Counted from the first letter of the stretch, positions 20,740-34,987 are shown. The stretch: DNA of 51,265 bases from Acidobacteriota bacterium (GCA_021787565.1 JAJYLT010000026.1:1-51265), one strand, 5' to 3'. Notes: generated by a model not told the origin, from the sequence alone. Made by a program: numbers and translations.

Positions 20740-21801
20740 ATGGTGAACAGGACGATGTTGGGATTGGGGGCTCTGGCCCTGACTCTCCTTGCGGCGTGCT
20801 CTCATCCGATGGAGAAGCGCCCGCCCGGAGCCGCGGTGCCGGCCAAGACGGTCCAGGTGGAGGAGCGCTCGTTGCCGTCCCCGGAGGATTTCGTCGGCAA
20901 CGTGCAGAGCCGCCAGGCGGTCATGATCTCCACGAAGATGATGGGCCGGATCCTCAAGATCGACGTGGAGGAGGGGCAGGCGGTCAAGAAGGGCCAGCCC
21001 CTCGTGGACGTGGACGCCTCCGAGGCTCAGGGCGCCTACGCCCAGTCCAGAGCGGGTCTCGACGCCGCCGACGTGGCCTTTCGCAACGCCGAGCGGGACG
21101 AGGCGCGCTTCAAGGCCCTCTACGCCCAGAAGGCCGTCACCAAGCACCAGCTCGAGCAGGTGGAGATGGGGCTGGCCGCGGCCAAGGCGCAGAAGGCGCA
21201 GGCCGAGGCCAGCCTCAAGATGTCCGGTACGCTGCTCACCTACGGCAGGATTCTGGCGCCCGACGACGGCATCGTCACCAAGAAGTGGATGGATGCGGGC
21301 AACCTGGCCTACCCCGGGGCCCCCATCCTGACCCTCGAAAATCCCAAGGACCTGGAGGTCCGTGTGGCCGTGCCCGAGGGCAAGGCCCGCCTCCTGGCCG
21401 CCGGCCAGAAGGCCGAGGTGAGCCTGGAGGGCGGCGCGGAGCCCATCGAGGTGTCGGTGACGACGGTGGTGGAGGCGGCCGATCCCATGAGCCGGACCTC
21501 CACGGTGAAGCTCTCCCTGCCCAACGACCGGGGGCTCAGGCCCGGCCAGTTCCTCCACGTCCGCTTCGACGCCCTGTCGGTGAAGGGGCTGGCCGTGCCG
21601 GCCGATGCCCTGATCAGCGAGGGACAGATGGACGGGGTCTTCGTGGCGGACAGCAGCGTGGCCCGCCTTCGGTGGATCCAGACGGGACAGCGGACCGGAG
21701 GGCTGGTGCAGGTGCTGTCGGGCCTCCGGGCGGGTGACCGGGTGATCTCGCCGGTGCCGGAAGGGCTCGCCGACGGGACGCCCGTCGAGGTGCAGCCATG
21801 A
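20740..21801 (+). CDS. RND periplasmic adaptor (membrane fusion) lipoprotein
   Basis: 353 aa. The signal ends in lipobox LTLLAAC, so it is anchored in the inner membrane through Cys19. A barrel-sandwich/lipoyl half (KIDVEEGQAVKKGQPLVDVD), a helical hairpin (AQSRAGLDAADVAFRNAER to AEASLKMSGTLL), the second half LTYGRILAPDDGIVTKKWMD and beta-barrel and proximal domains follow in the HlyD/AcrA order. The start is ATG 20740 with GGAGAG 4 nt upstream. Its end overlaps the pump gene by 4 bp. Confidence 0.92.
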   Translation: MVNRTMLGLGALALTLLAACSHPMEKRPPGAAVPAKTVQVEERSLPSPEDFVGNVQSRQAVMISTKMMGRILKIDVEEGQAVKKGQPLVDVDASEAQGAYAQSRAGLDAADVAFRNAERDEARFKALYAQKAVTKHQLEQVEMGLAAAKAQKAQAEASLKMSGTLLTYGRILAPDDGIVTKKWMDAGNLAYPGAPILTLENPKDLEVRVAVPEGKARLLAAGQKAEVSLEGGAEPIEVSVTTVVEAADPMSRTSTVKLSLPNDRGLRPGQFLHVRFDALSVKGLAVPADALISEGQMDGVFVADSSVARLRWIQTGQRTGGLVQVLSGLRAGDRVISPVPEGLADGTPVEVQP

Positions 21802-24800
21802 TCAAAGTCGGGCCTTCGGGGCGGGTGGCCCACTATTTCATCAACAACAAGCTCACCCTCCTCTTCATCATCACCTCCCTGATCCTGGGCGTCTTCGCGG
21901 TCATCATGACGCCGCGCGAGGAGGACCCCCAGATCCGCGTGCCCATGGTGGACGTCATCCTGCCCATGCCGGGCGCTTCACCCCGGGAGGTCGAGCAGCG
22001 AGTCGTCAGTCCCATGGAAAAGCTCATGTGGGAGATCCCCAACGTGGAGTACGTCTACTCCACATCGAGCGCCAACATGGGGCTGGTCATCGTCCGCTTC
22101 AAGGTGAACTCCAGCGAGGACACGGCGCTGCTCAAGATCTACGACAAGGTGGCCGGGCACATGAACGAGATGCCCAAGGGCGCCATGATGCCGCTGATCA
22201 AGATGCACTCCATCAACGACGTCCCGGTCCTCGCGCTGACGCTGTGGGGGAAGGGCTACGACGCCTATACGCTGACGCGCATCGCCCAGGAGCTGGAACT
22301 GAAGCTGAGGGACGTGCCCGACACCTCCGCCGTGGACCTCCTCGGGGCCCAGCGCCGGGAGGTCCGCGTGGTGCTGGATCCCGTCAGGATGGCGGCCCAC
22401 CACGTGAACCCGCTGGCCATCGCCCAGAGCCTCCAGGCCTTCAACTCTCGGCTGCCCGCCGGAGACCTCGTCAACAACAACCGGGACATACGCCTGGAGG
22501 TGGGCTCCTGGCTCAAGGACAGGCAGGACGTGGCCTCGGTGCTCGTGGGCTTCTTCATGGGCAAGCCCGTCTACCTCGGCGACGTGGCCGCCATCGAGGA
22601 TGGCCCCCCGCTGCCTAACCAGTACGTCCTCTTCGGCGTCGGTCCCGCCGCGGGCGAGGTGGCCGGCGTGCCCAAGGACGCCCGGGGCGACTACCCGGCG
22701 GTGACCCTGACGGTGGCCAAGCGCCCCGGCGTGAACGCCACCATTCTGAACGAGCAGCTCCTGAGGAAGGTGGACGACCTCAAGGGGACGCTGCTCCCGC
22801 GCAACCTGAACGTCACCATCACGCGGGATTACGGCAGGACGGCCGACGAGAAGTCCAACGAGCTGATCAAGCACCTCCTGCTGGCCACGCTCTCGGTGGT
22901 GCTCCTCATCGCCCTCATGCTGGGCTGGCGGGAATCGCTCGTGGTGGGCATCGCGGTCCCCGTGACGCTGGCCTTCACCCTGCTCATCTACTACTTGGCC
23001 GGATACACGCTGAACCGCGTCACCCTCTTCGCGCTCATCTTCTCCATCGGCATCCTCGTGGACGACGCCATCGTCGTCGTGGAGAACATCTATCGCCACT
23101 TCTCCATGAAGGACGGCAGGAGCCTCATGCGCAAGGCCATCGAGGCGGTGGACGAGGTGGGCAACCCGACGATTCTGGCCACCTTTACGGTCATCGCCGC
23201 CATCCTCCCCATGGCCTTCGTGCGCGGCATGATGGGGCCCTACATGCGGCCCATCCCCGTGGGCGCCACGGCGGCCATGCTCGTCTCGCTTCTCGTGGCC
23301 TTCATGGTCTCACCCTGGGCCGCCTACCGCCTCCTGAAGAACAAGGTCCATCCCGAGGAGAACGAGGGCAAGATGATGGGCCGGCTCCTGGCCTTCTACC
23401 GCAAAGTCATGACCCCGCTGACGCACAACCGGAAGTACGGGCTGATGTTCCTGGGGCTGACCGCCCTGCTGCTGGCGGGGGCCGTCTCCCTGGTGCTCTT
23501 CAAGGTCGTGAAGGTGAAGATGCTCCCCTTCGACAACAAGAGCGAGTTCCAGGTGATGGTGGACATGCCCGCGGGGACGCCCCTCGAGAAGAGCCTGAGC
23601 GCGGCGCAGGCGCTCGCCCACAAACTGACCGAGATGAAGGAGGTGACCGATTACCAGATCTACGCCGGTACCTCCGCCCCCATCACCTTCAACGGGCTCG
23701 TGCGCCACTACTACATGCGCCGGCTGCCGTACGACGCCGACATCCAGGTCAACCTGGTTCCCAAGGGCGACCGGAACAAACAGAGCCACGAGCTGGCCAA
23801 GGATGCGCGGAGGCTCCTGGAGCCCATGGCCCAGCAGCTCGGTGTGGCCCTCAAGGTGGTGGAGATCCCGCCGGGGCCGCCCGTCCTCTCCACCCTGGTG
23901 GCCGAGATCTACGGCCCCCACTTCGAGGGGCAGGAGCAGGTGGCGCAGCAGGTGCTCCACCTCTTCAGGACGACGCCGGGCGTCGTGGACAGCGACATCT
24001 TCGCCCTGGCGCCGCAGGAGCAGATCGATCTCAAGGTAGACCCCAAGAAGGCGGCCTCCGCGGGCTTCTCCGTCATGGAGGTGACGCAGGCCGTCTCCAT
24101 GGCGGTCCACGGCGCGCCGGTGACGGACGCCCACCTGCCCCGCGAGCGGGACACCGTTCCCATCGTCATCCGCATGCCCCGGGCGGCGCGCTACGACCTC
24201 TCGGCCCTCGGCTCGCTCCAGCTCCAGAACCGCCAGGGCACGCTGGTTCCACTCTCGCAGCTCGTGGACGTGGAGAAAACCACGGTGCCGCAGGAGATCT
24301 ACCACAAGAACCTCAAGCGGGTGGTCTACGTGGTGGGCGACGTGGCCGGGAAGCTGGAGAGCCCCGTCTACGCCATGTTCAAGCTGAACGACAAGCTCGC
24401 CAAGCTGCATCTGCCCGACGGCCGAGTGGGACTTCCCCGTCTCTACACCGAGGCGCCCTTCACGACGGAGCATTACGCCATGAAGTGGGACGGCGAGTGG
24501 CAGATCACCTACGAGGTCTTCAGGGACCTGGGCATCGCCTTCGCCCTGGTGCTCGTGCTCATGTACATCCTCGTGGTGGGGTGGTTCAAGAGCTACCTGA
24601 CGCCGCTGGCCATCATGGCGCCCATCCCCCTGTCGCTGGTGGGCATCATCCCGGCCCACGGCCTGCTCGGGGCCTTCTTCACGGCCACTTCCATGATCGG
24701 CTTCATCGCCCTGGCCGGGATCGTCGTGCGCAACTCCATCCTCGTCATCGACTTCGCCGAGATGAAGATGCGGCAGGGCATGCCCGTGAAGGACGCGGTG

Positions 24801-25031
24801 GTGGAGGGCGGCGCGGTGCGCTTCCGTCCCATGCTCCTCACCGCGCTCGCCGTCGTCGTCGGATCGTCGGTGATGCTCACCGACCCGATCTTCCAGGGCA
24901 TGGCCATCGCCCTCATGGCCGGCGAGGTGGCCTCCACCCTCCTCTCGTGGGGCGCGGTGCCGGTGCTGTACGTGCTCTTTTACGGGGACAAAGCCCCCGT
25001 CCACGACGAAGACTTTGAGGAAGAGGAATGA
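21798..25031 (+). CDS. RND efflux transporter (AcrB/CzcA superfamily)
   Basis: 1077 aa, the usual size for a trimeric proton-driven inner-membrane pump. TM1 (LTLLFIITSLILGVFAVIMT), the large first periplasmic loop with a porter domain (MPGASPREVEQRVVSPMEKL), and the TM4 proton-relay Asp pair in FSIGILVDDAIVVVENIYRH are present. The second loop and a duplicated membrane half (GFIALAGIVVRNSILVIDFAEM) complete it. It overlaps the adaptor stop (ATGA). A PII-like gene follows 111 bp later, as is often seen with metal-type RND pumps. Substrate not determinable from sequence. Confidence 0.94.
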   Translation: MIKVGPSGRVAHYFINNKLTLLFIITSLILGVFAVIMTPREEDPQIRVPMVDVILPMPGASPREVEQRVVSPMEKLMWEIPNVEYVYSTSSANMGLVIVRFKVNSSEDTALLKIYDKVAGHMNEMPKGAMMPLIKMHSINDVPVLALTLWGKGYDAYTLTRIAQELELKLRDVPDTSAVDLLGAQRREVRVVLDPVRMAAHHVNPLAIAQSLQAFNSRLPAGDLVNNNRDIRLEVGSWLKDRQDVASVLVGFFMGKPVYLGDVAAIEDGPPLPNQYVLFGVGPAAGEVAGVPKDARGDYPAVTLTVAKRPGVNATILNEQLLRKVDDLKGTLLPRNLNVTITRDYGRTADEKSNELIKHLLLATLSVVLLIALMLGWRESLVVGIAVPVTLAFTLLIYYLAGYTLNRVTLFALIFSIGILVDDAIVVVENIYRHFSMKDGRSLMRKAIEAVDEVGNPTILATFTVIAAILPMAFVRGMMGPYMRPIPVGATAAMLVSLLVAFMVSPWAAYRLLKNKVHPEENEGKMMGRLLAFYRKVMTPLTHNRKYGLMFLGLTALLLAGAVSLVLFKVVKVKMLPFDNKSEFQVMVDMPAGTPLEKSLSAAQALAHKLTEMKEVTDYQIYAGTSAPITFNGLVRHYYMRRLPYDADIQVNLVPKGDRNKQSHELAKDARRLLEPMAQQLGVALKVVEIPPGPPVLSTLVAEIYGPHFEGQEQVAQQVLHLFRTTPGVVDSDIFALAPQEQIDLKVDPKKAASAGFSVMEVTQAVSMAVHGAPVTDAHLPRERDTVPIVIRMPRAARYDLSALGSLQLQNRQGTLVPLSQLVDVEKTTVPQEIYHKNLKRVVYVVGDVAGKLESPVYAMFKLNDKLAKLHLPDGRVGLPRLYTEAPFTTEHYAMKWDGEWQITYEVFRDLGIAFALVLVLMYILVVGWFKSYLTPLAIMAPIPLSLVGIIPAHGLLGAFFTATSMIGFIALAGIVVRNSILVIDFAEMKMRQGMPVKDAVVEGGAVRFRPMLLTALAVVVGSSVMLTDPIFQGMAIALMAGEVASTLLSWGAVPVLYVLFYGDKAPVHDEDFEEEE

Positions 25032-25033
25032 TC

Positions 25034-25123
25034 TCACCACGGAGGACACGGAGAGCAGTGCGTTCAAGGGTTCGAGGAACCTGTGCCGAGTTCCCTCCGT
25101 GTGCTCCGTGCTCGCCGCGGTGA
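25034..25123. repeat. Intergenic inverted repeat between pump and PII-like genes
   Basis: TCACCACGG...GACACGGAG at 25034-25053 is matched in inverse orientation by CTCCGTGTGCTCCGTG...CGCGGTGA at 25095-25123. The arms are made of ACGGAG/CTCCGT units. This looks like a dispersed palindromic repeat of a type common in GC-rich genomes; it could also attenuate transcription into the PII-like gene. Confidence 0.6.
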
Positions 25124-25142
25124 ATGTCTTTGAGGTGCCCAG

Positions 25143-25451
25143 ATGAAGATGCTGTTTCTGGTGACGGATAGCGAGTACGAGCCGCACTGCATGAACACCC
25201 TGAAGGAGAGGGGGGTGACCGGCTACACGGTGATCCCCGAGGTCCTGGGCTTCGGGCGCACGGGGGCGAAGATGGGAGACCGGGTTCACCCGGGGGCCTC
25301 GGTGATCGTGGTTTCGGTGGTGTCCGACGAGGTGGTGGAGGATCTGCTGGGATGCCTTCGGCAGTGCATAGCCGAGAACAAACTCTCCGAATCCACTCAT
25401 GCCTGGGTGCTCCCGGTGGAAGACGTCCTTCAGGGAAGCCCCAAGATCTGA
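25143..25451 (+). CDS. PII-like regulatory protein next to the RND pump
   Basis: 102 aa. MKMLFLVTDSEYEPHCMNTL followed by ERGVTGYTVIPEVLGFGRTG and VIVVSVVSDEVVEDLL fits the ferredoxin-like PII fold, with a T-loop-like segment around residues 38-50. The Tyr/uridylylation motif of GlnB is absent. Such PII-like proteins occur next to CzcA/CusA-type pumps and may sense a metal or nucleotide. Start ATG 25143 (alternative ATG 25149). Probably transcribed with the efflux operon. Confidence 0.7.
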   Translation: MKMLFLVTDSEYEPHCMNTLKERGVTGYTVIPEVLGFGRTGAKMGDRVHPGASVIVVSVVSDEVVEDLLGCLRQCIAENKLSESTHAWVLPVEDVLQGSPKI

Positions 25452-25463
25452 GATCGGCGGGGG

Positions 25464-25492
25464 TTGACGCCCTGCGCGGATGCTCTTAGCAT
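25464..25492 (+). promoter_or_regulatory. Sigma-70 promoter of the GGDEF-EAL gene
   Basis: TTGACG (25464-25469), a 17-bp spacer and TAGCAT (25487-25492). A small hairpin TGTCC-CTTCG-GGACA lies in the leader. Confidence 0.65.
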
Positions 25493-25537
25493 GACGCGGG
25501 GGATGTCCCTTCGGGACAGCCGGGAGGGGATTCCGCG

Positions 25538-27598
25538 TTGAGCGCGGGGAGTAGTGTTGTGCCGCGTCGAAAGAGTTCCGATCCTGTAGAGAAAGCCCTT
25601 CAAGCTCTTCCCTGGCCGGCCCTGATCCTGAGACCGGAGGGGATCATCCTGTCCGCCAACCGGGCGGCGGGGGTGTTGCTGGATTGCGCGCCGGCGAAAC
25701 TGAGAATGAGAAACATCAAGGAGCTGGCCTGGCCGGATGAGGGGCCGAAGCTGGAGCGTCTGCTGGCCGGAGAAGACGGGCTTCCCATCGATGGGGTTCG
25801 CATAATGGCCCCCGGTGGGAGGGACATCAGGGTTCGGATCGGCTTGGCGGGACCCCCGCCGGAAGGGGACGAAGGGCGTCTGCTGGCGGTCATCTCCTCC
25901 CTGCCCTCCGGGGGAGTGAGCCGCGATTCGCGACCGGCGCCGGCGCCGGAGGCACGGTGGGATTGGGACCGCTCGGAGGGGCGCGTCACATGCTCCCCCG
26001 AGTGGTGCTCCCTGCTGGGCTACGAGGAGGACGAGGCCCCGAAGACGCTGCGGGCCTGGGTGGATCTTTTGCACGCGGACGACCAACCGGCCTTCCAGTA
26101 CAAGCTGGAGGCCCTCCTCTCGGGCGAGGCGCCCGATCTGGAGCACGAACTCCGCATGCGAGGCGCGGACGGCGAATACCGCTGGCTCCTGACTCTGGTC
26201 GAGGTGATTCGCGACTCGGGTGGCAAGGCCGCGCGCCTCTCGGGCCGGCAGCGTGAACTGGGCCAAGAGCCCGGCCAGGAAGGGGGGGCCTTTGCCGAGG
26301 GCTTTCGCGATCCCCTCACGGGTCTCCCGACGAGGGCGCTCCTGCTGGACCGCCTCGGACTGGCCATGGCCCGGGCCCGCCGGCGGACGGACCATTTGTT
26401 CGCCGTCCTCTGTCTGGGGCTGGACCGTTTCCGCCTGATCAACGAGGGGCTCGGCTACGCCGTCGGAGACCAGCTCCTGCAAGAGGTGGCACGGCGGCTC
26501 GAAGGGTGCCGCAGGGGTTCCGATACGGTGGCGCGGACCGGGGGCGACGAAATCGGCATCCTGCTGGACGACATCCGCTCCGTAGGGGACGCGACGGCCT
26601 TCGCGGAAAGGCTCCACCAGGCCCTCAAGGCTCCCGTCGTGGTGGAGGGACACGATCTCTTTACGTCGGGCAGCGTAGGGATCGTGTTGAGCTCTCCCTC
26701 CTACAATTCAGCGGAGGACATGCTCCGGGACGCGGACATCGCCATGCACAGGGCGAAGGGCATGGGGCGCGGTCGCTACGCGCTGTTCGACACCACCATG
26801 TACATCCGCACCGTGGAGATCCTGGAGCTCGAGACGGAACTGCGGCGAGCGGTGGAGCAGTCCGGCTTTCACCTGCACTACCAACCGATCGTCTCTCTAC
26901 TGACGGGCCGTCTCGCCGGGTTCGAGGCGCTGATCCGCTGGACGCACCCCACCCGCGGCTTGGTCGAACCGAGCGAGTTCATCCCCCTGGCGGAAGAGAC
27001 GGGCCTGGTAGTTCCCATGGGCCGATGGGTTCTGGAGAGCGCCTGCAAGCAGCTGAAGAGCTGGCTGGTTCGCTTCCCCCAGAACCGCTCCCTCTGGGTC
27101 AGCGTCAACGTATCGGGAATCCAGCTCTTGCAGCCCGAGCTCATCATGCAGATCGACCTGGCCCTGAGGGAAAGTGGCCTGGCCGGAAGGAACCTGAAGC
27201 TGGAGCTGACGGAGAGCGTGATCATGGAGAACGCCCAGTACGCCTACGACATGATGGTGCAGTTGAGGGCCCAGGACATCCGGCTCTGCATCGATGATTT
27301 CGGCACGGGCTATTCCTCCATGAGTTACCTGAGGCGCTACCCCGTGGATGCCCTGAAGATCGACAAGTCCTTCGTTTCCCGAATGGAGGAGGACGAGGAG
27401 AGCCGGGAGATCGTCCGCTCCGTCCTGCAGATGGGCAAGAGCCTCAAGATGGAAGTCATCGCGGAAGGGGTGGAGACGGCCGGGCAGAGAGATGTCCTCA
27501 AACGGCTCGGCTGCGAACTGGGGCAGGGCTTCTTCTTCCACCGGCCCATGGAAGCACAGGCGGTGGAATCGCTCCTCGCGCCCAAGCGTTCAGGCTGA
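25538..27598 (+). CDS. PAS-PAS-GGDEF(degenerate)-EAL c-di-GMP protein
   Basis: 686 aa, no membrane segment. Two PAS-like domains (residues about 15-110 and 130-235, WDWDRSEGRVTCSPEWCSLL) precede a GGDEF domain whose active motif reads TGGDEIG, so the last residue is Ile instead of Phe. The EAL domain keeps FEALIRW, NVSGIQL, ELTES, DDFGTGYSS, KIDKSFV and EGVET, the set needed for metal and c-di-GMP binding. It is therefore most likely a phosphodiesterase with a regulatory GGDEF domain, though GGDEI can retain activity. The start is TTG 25538; GTG 25559, with GGGGAG upstream, is an in-frame alternative. Confidence 0.88.
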   Translation: MSAGSSVVPRRKSSDPVEKALQALPWPALILRPEGIILSANRAAGVLLDCAPAKLRMRNIKELAWPDEGPKLERLLAGEDGLPIDGVRIMAPGGRDIRVRIGLAGPPPEGDEGRLLAVISSLPSGGVSRDSRPAPAPEARWDWDRSEGRVTCSPEWCSLLGYEEDEAPKTLRAWVDLLHADDQPAFQYKLEALLSGEAPDLEHELRMRGADGEYRWLLTLVEVIRDSGGKAARLSGRQRELGQEPGQEGGAFAEGFRDPLTGLPTRALLLDRLGLAMARARRRTDHLFAVLCLGLDRFRLINEGLGYAVGDQLLQEVARRLEGCRRGSDTVARTGGDEIGILLDDIRSVGDATAFAERLHQALKAPVVVEGHDLFTSGSVGIVLSSPSYNSAEDMLRDADIAMHRAKGMGRGRYALFDTTMYIRTVEILELETELRRAVEQSGFHLHYQPIVSLLTGRLAGFEALIRWTHPTRGLVEPSEFIPLAEETGLVVPMGRWVLESACKQLKSWLVRFPQNRSLWVSVNVSGIQLLQPELIMQIDLALRESGLAGRNLKLELTESVIMENAQYAYDMMVQLRAQDIRLCIDDFGTGYSSMSYLRRYPVDALKIDKSFVSRMEEDEESREIVRSVLQMGKSLKMEVIAEGVETAGQRDVLKRLGCELGQGFFFHRPMEAQAVESLLAPKRSG

Positions 27599-27648
27599 GG
27601 GCGGCGTGAACTGCACGGGCGTGCCGAGGCTGACCCCGGAAGCGGCAA

Positions 27649-30847
<3,199 letters not shown>

Positions 30848-30855
30848 TCAGAAAA

Positions 30856-30885
30856 CTTGACAAATTAACACTCAAGTATTATCTT
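30856..30885 (+). promoter_or_regulatory. HAIR operator overlapping the dnaK promoter
   Basis: CTTGACA-N7-ACTCAAG (30856-30876) matches the HspR-associated inverted repeat CTTGAGT-N7-ACTCAAG at 12 of 14 arm positions. The two mismatches turn the left arm into a perfect TTGACA -35 (30857-30862), followed by 17 bp and TATCTT (30880-30885). HspR binding would directly occlude the promoter. Confidence 0.85.
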
Positions 30886-30892
30886 CATACCT

Positions 30893-30915
30893 TGCTCAGG
30901 GCAGAGGCCTGAGCA
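30893..30915 (+). promoter_or_regulatory. Hairpin at the 5' end of the dnaK leader
   Basis: TGCTCAGG-GCAGAGG-CCTGAGCA, an 8-bp stem starting about where transcription should begin (about 30892) and ending 28 nt before ATG. The Shine-Dalgarno AAGGAGGAG is outside it, so it more likely stabilises the mRNA than hides the ribosome site. Confidence 0.55.
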
Positions 30916-30943
30916 GGGCCAATCCGCAAGGAGGAGTGATTCT

Positions 30944-32863
<1,920 letters not shown>

Positions 32864-32982
32864 TGCCGCGGTAGGGAAGTTTTCTGCCCTGAGCGAGGAG
32901 AGGCGAGCAGCCCCTGCGCCTTCCATGATGGGGGATCGCGTGCTTCGCCCCCCGGCTCGGGGCCATTTCACAAGGAGGCCCC

Positions 32983-33414
32983 ATGGCCGTTGGAGGCGAA
33001 TCCCTCAGGGAGCTGATTCATCTGCGGCGCAGGCTGAACAAGCTCTTCGACGAGATGATCCAGCCTGACCGCGCTTCGGGACCTCTCCCAGAATTCACCT
33101 GGATGCCCTCCGCGGACGTCTTTGAAGATGATCGGTGCTACTGCGTCGAGGTCGAGCTTCCGGGCGTCGCCATCGAGGACGTGGTGGTCACCGTGGACGG
33201 CAGCGTTCTGAGCGTTTCCGGCCAGAGGAAGCCGAGGAGCGAAATCTCCAAGGAGAGCGCCCAGCGCATCGAGCGCTACGTCGGTCCGTTCCTTCGAGAG
33301 TTCTCCTTTCCCGAAGCGCTCGATGCCGAGCCCGTGGAGGCGAGCCTTCGGGATGGAGTGCTCCGGCTGACGGTCCCCAAGAAGGAGCAGCGGCGGAAGG
33401 TCCAAGTGCGTTGA
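32983..33414 (+). CDS. Small heat-shock protein (Hsp20/alpha-crystallin)
   Basis: 143 aa. The alpha-crystallin domain spans about 38-140: WMPSADVFEDDRCYCVEVEL, LPGVAIEDVVVTVDGSVLSV, GPFLREFSFPEALDAE, with the C-terminal strand GVLRLTVPKKE; a classical I-x-I tail is lacking. ATP-independent holdase. AAGGAGG 5 nt before ATG. It occupies the slot between dnaK and dnaJ where actinobacterial hspR operons carry grpE. Confidence 0.92.
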   Translation: MAVGGESLRELIHLRRRLNKLFDEMIQPDRASGPLPEFTWMPSADVFEDDRCYCVEVELPGVAIEDVVVTVDGSVLSVSGQRKPRSEISKESAQRIERYVGPFLREFSFPEALDAEPVEASLRDGVLRLTVPKKEQRRKVQVR

Positions 33415-33450
33415 TGCCCCAAGGGCCCACGCAGCCGAGGTGATCGACCG

Positions 33451-34554
33451 ATGCCGAGCAAGGACCTTTACGCCGTCCTGGAACTCCCTCACGGGGCCCC
33501 CGCAACCGAGGTCAAGAAAGCCTACAAGCGGCTGGCCCGCAAGGTCCATCCCGATTTGAACCCGGGGGACAAGAACGCGGAGGATCGCTTCAAGGAGATC
33601 TCCGAAGCGTACGCCATTCTCACCAACCCGGAAAAGAAGAAGCAGTACGACGCTTACGGCACCGCCGGTCCGGAACCTCCCACCGATCCAAGGGTCCATT
33701 TCACGGGATTCGACTTCGACGCCGGCCCCGTGGCGGGAGGGTTCTCGGATCTATTCGAGACCATCCTCGACCACGCGCATCAAGGCCGCTCGCGAGGCCC
33801 GGCGCCGGGACAAGACCTGGTCTATCCCCTCACCATCACGATCCAAGAGGCCTTCCACGGCAAGAAGGCCCGAATCGCCGTCACCCACACGGTCTCCTGC
33901 GAGCGCTGCGGGGGAGAGGGCCGCCTGTCGCCCTCCCGAAAGCGCCCCTGCGCAAAATGCGGGGGCACCGGCAAAGTGGGGCTCTCCCGAGGTCCCTTCT
34001 CGTTCGCCAGCGTGTGCAAGGAGTGCGGCGGCACGGGGAAGGACCCGGGCGAACCGTGTCCGGCGTGCAGCGGGACGGGAAGCCGGGAGGTCAGAGAAAC
34101 GGTGGACGTGACCATTCCTCCGGGGGTGGATACCGGTTCCCGCATCCGCCTGAAGGGCAAGGGGCAGGCAGGCCTCATGGGCGGTCCCTCCGGCGACCTG
34201 TACATCGAGACCCACGTCCGGCAAGATTCCCAATTCGCGCGTGAAGGGCCGCACGTTCGGGTCCACGTCCCCATCACCTACGTGGAAGCCGTGCTGGGGG
34301 CCAAGATCGAGGTCCCCACGCTCACGGGCCACGCCCTCTTGAAGATCCCTCCGGGTACCCAATCCGGCCAGGTCTTCCGGCTCAAGGAGCGGGGCATGCC
34401 CTCCCTGCGCCACGGCCCCGCCGGTGATCTGCTGGTGGAGGTCCACCTCCAGACGCCCCGGGTGGTGGACGAGCGCAGCAAGGACCTGTTGCGGGAGTTC
34501 GGCCGGTTGAACCCGGAGAACCCTCGTGGCTATACTGATCCCACGGAAGGATAG
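33451..34554 (+). CDS. dnaJ: Co-chaperone DnaJ
   Basis: 367 aa. The J domain is at 1-70, with HPD in ARKVHPDLNPGDKNAEDRF. The Gly/Phe region is short. Four CxxCxGxG zinc motifs occur at about 150-210 (CERCGGEG, CAKCGGTG, CKECGGTG, CPACSGTG), followed by the two C-terminal substrate-binding domains (VTIPPGVDTGSRIRLKGKGQ). It activates the DnaK ATPase. It ends 4 bp before hspR. Confidence 0.95.
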   Translation: MPSKDLYAVLELPHGAPATEVKKAYKRLARKVHPDLNPGDKNAEDRFKEISEAYAILTNPEKKKQYDAYGTAGPEPPTDPRVHFTGFDFDAGPVAGGFSDLFETILDHAHQGRSRGPAPGQDLVYPLTITIQEAFHGKKARIAVTHTVSCERCGGEGRLSPSRKRPCAKCGGTGKVGLSRGPFSFASVCKECGGTGKDPGEPCPACSGTGSREVRETVDVTIPPGVDTGSRIRLKGKGQAGLMGGPSGDLYIETHVRQDSQFAREGPHVRVHVPITYVEAVLGAKIEVPTLTGHALLKIPPGTQSGQVFRLKERGMPSLRHGPAGDLLVEVHLQTPRVVDERSKDLLREFGRLNPENPRGYTDPTEG

Positions 34555-34558
34555 GACC

Positions 34559-34987
34559 ATGGCTCGCCGGCCCCACAAGGGAGAAGGGAAGCGGTACTAC
34601 ATGATATCCGCCGTCTCTCAGCGCTTCGGCGTTCATCCCCAGACCCTGCGTCTCTACGAACGGGACGGGCTGCTCAAGCCCTCCAGGACGGACGGGAACA
34701 CGCGGATGTACACCGACGAGGACCTGGAGCGGCTGGAGATCATCTTGAACCTGACCCGCAACTTGGGCGTCAACCTGGCCGGAGTGGAGATCGTCCTGAA
34801 CATGAGGCAGAAGATGGCCCTCATGCAGGACCAGATGAACGCCTTCATGGAGTTCTTCCTGGATCAGTTGGGGCACAAGGGCGTCACCCGCGAGGAGGTC
34901 AGGGAGCGAGCCCTGGCCAGGCTGCCCCAGCGGTCCCTGCAGGTCCTTCTCGACAGGCTGGCGAAGGGCGACGATCGTGAGGAATAG
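34559..34987 (+). CDS. hspR: Heat-shock repressor HspR (MerR family)
   Basis: 142 aa. YYMISAVSQRFGVHPQTLRL, YERDGLLKPSRTDGNTRMY and LTRNLGVNLAGVEIVLNMRQ are the HspR hallmarks within the MerR fold. HspR uses DnaK as co-repressor and binds HAIR sites; the site at 30856-30876 ahead of dnaK closes the loop. ATG 34559 is preferred over an upstream GTG/ATG inside dnaJ. The gene end overlaps the sigma-factor start by 11 bp. Confidence 0.9.
   Translation: MARRPHKGEGKRYYMISAVSQRFGVHPQTLRLYERDGLLKPSRTDGNTRMYTDEDLERLEIILNLTRNLGVNLAGVEIVLNMRQKMALMQDQMNAFMEFFLDQLGHKGVTREEVRERALARLPQRSLQVLLDRLAKGDDREE

Noticed and set aside
23310-25400. 696-aa minus-strand frame
   Set aside because: Antisense of the RND pump; His/Leu/Gly-rich composition typical of high-GC shadow frames.
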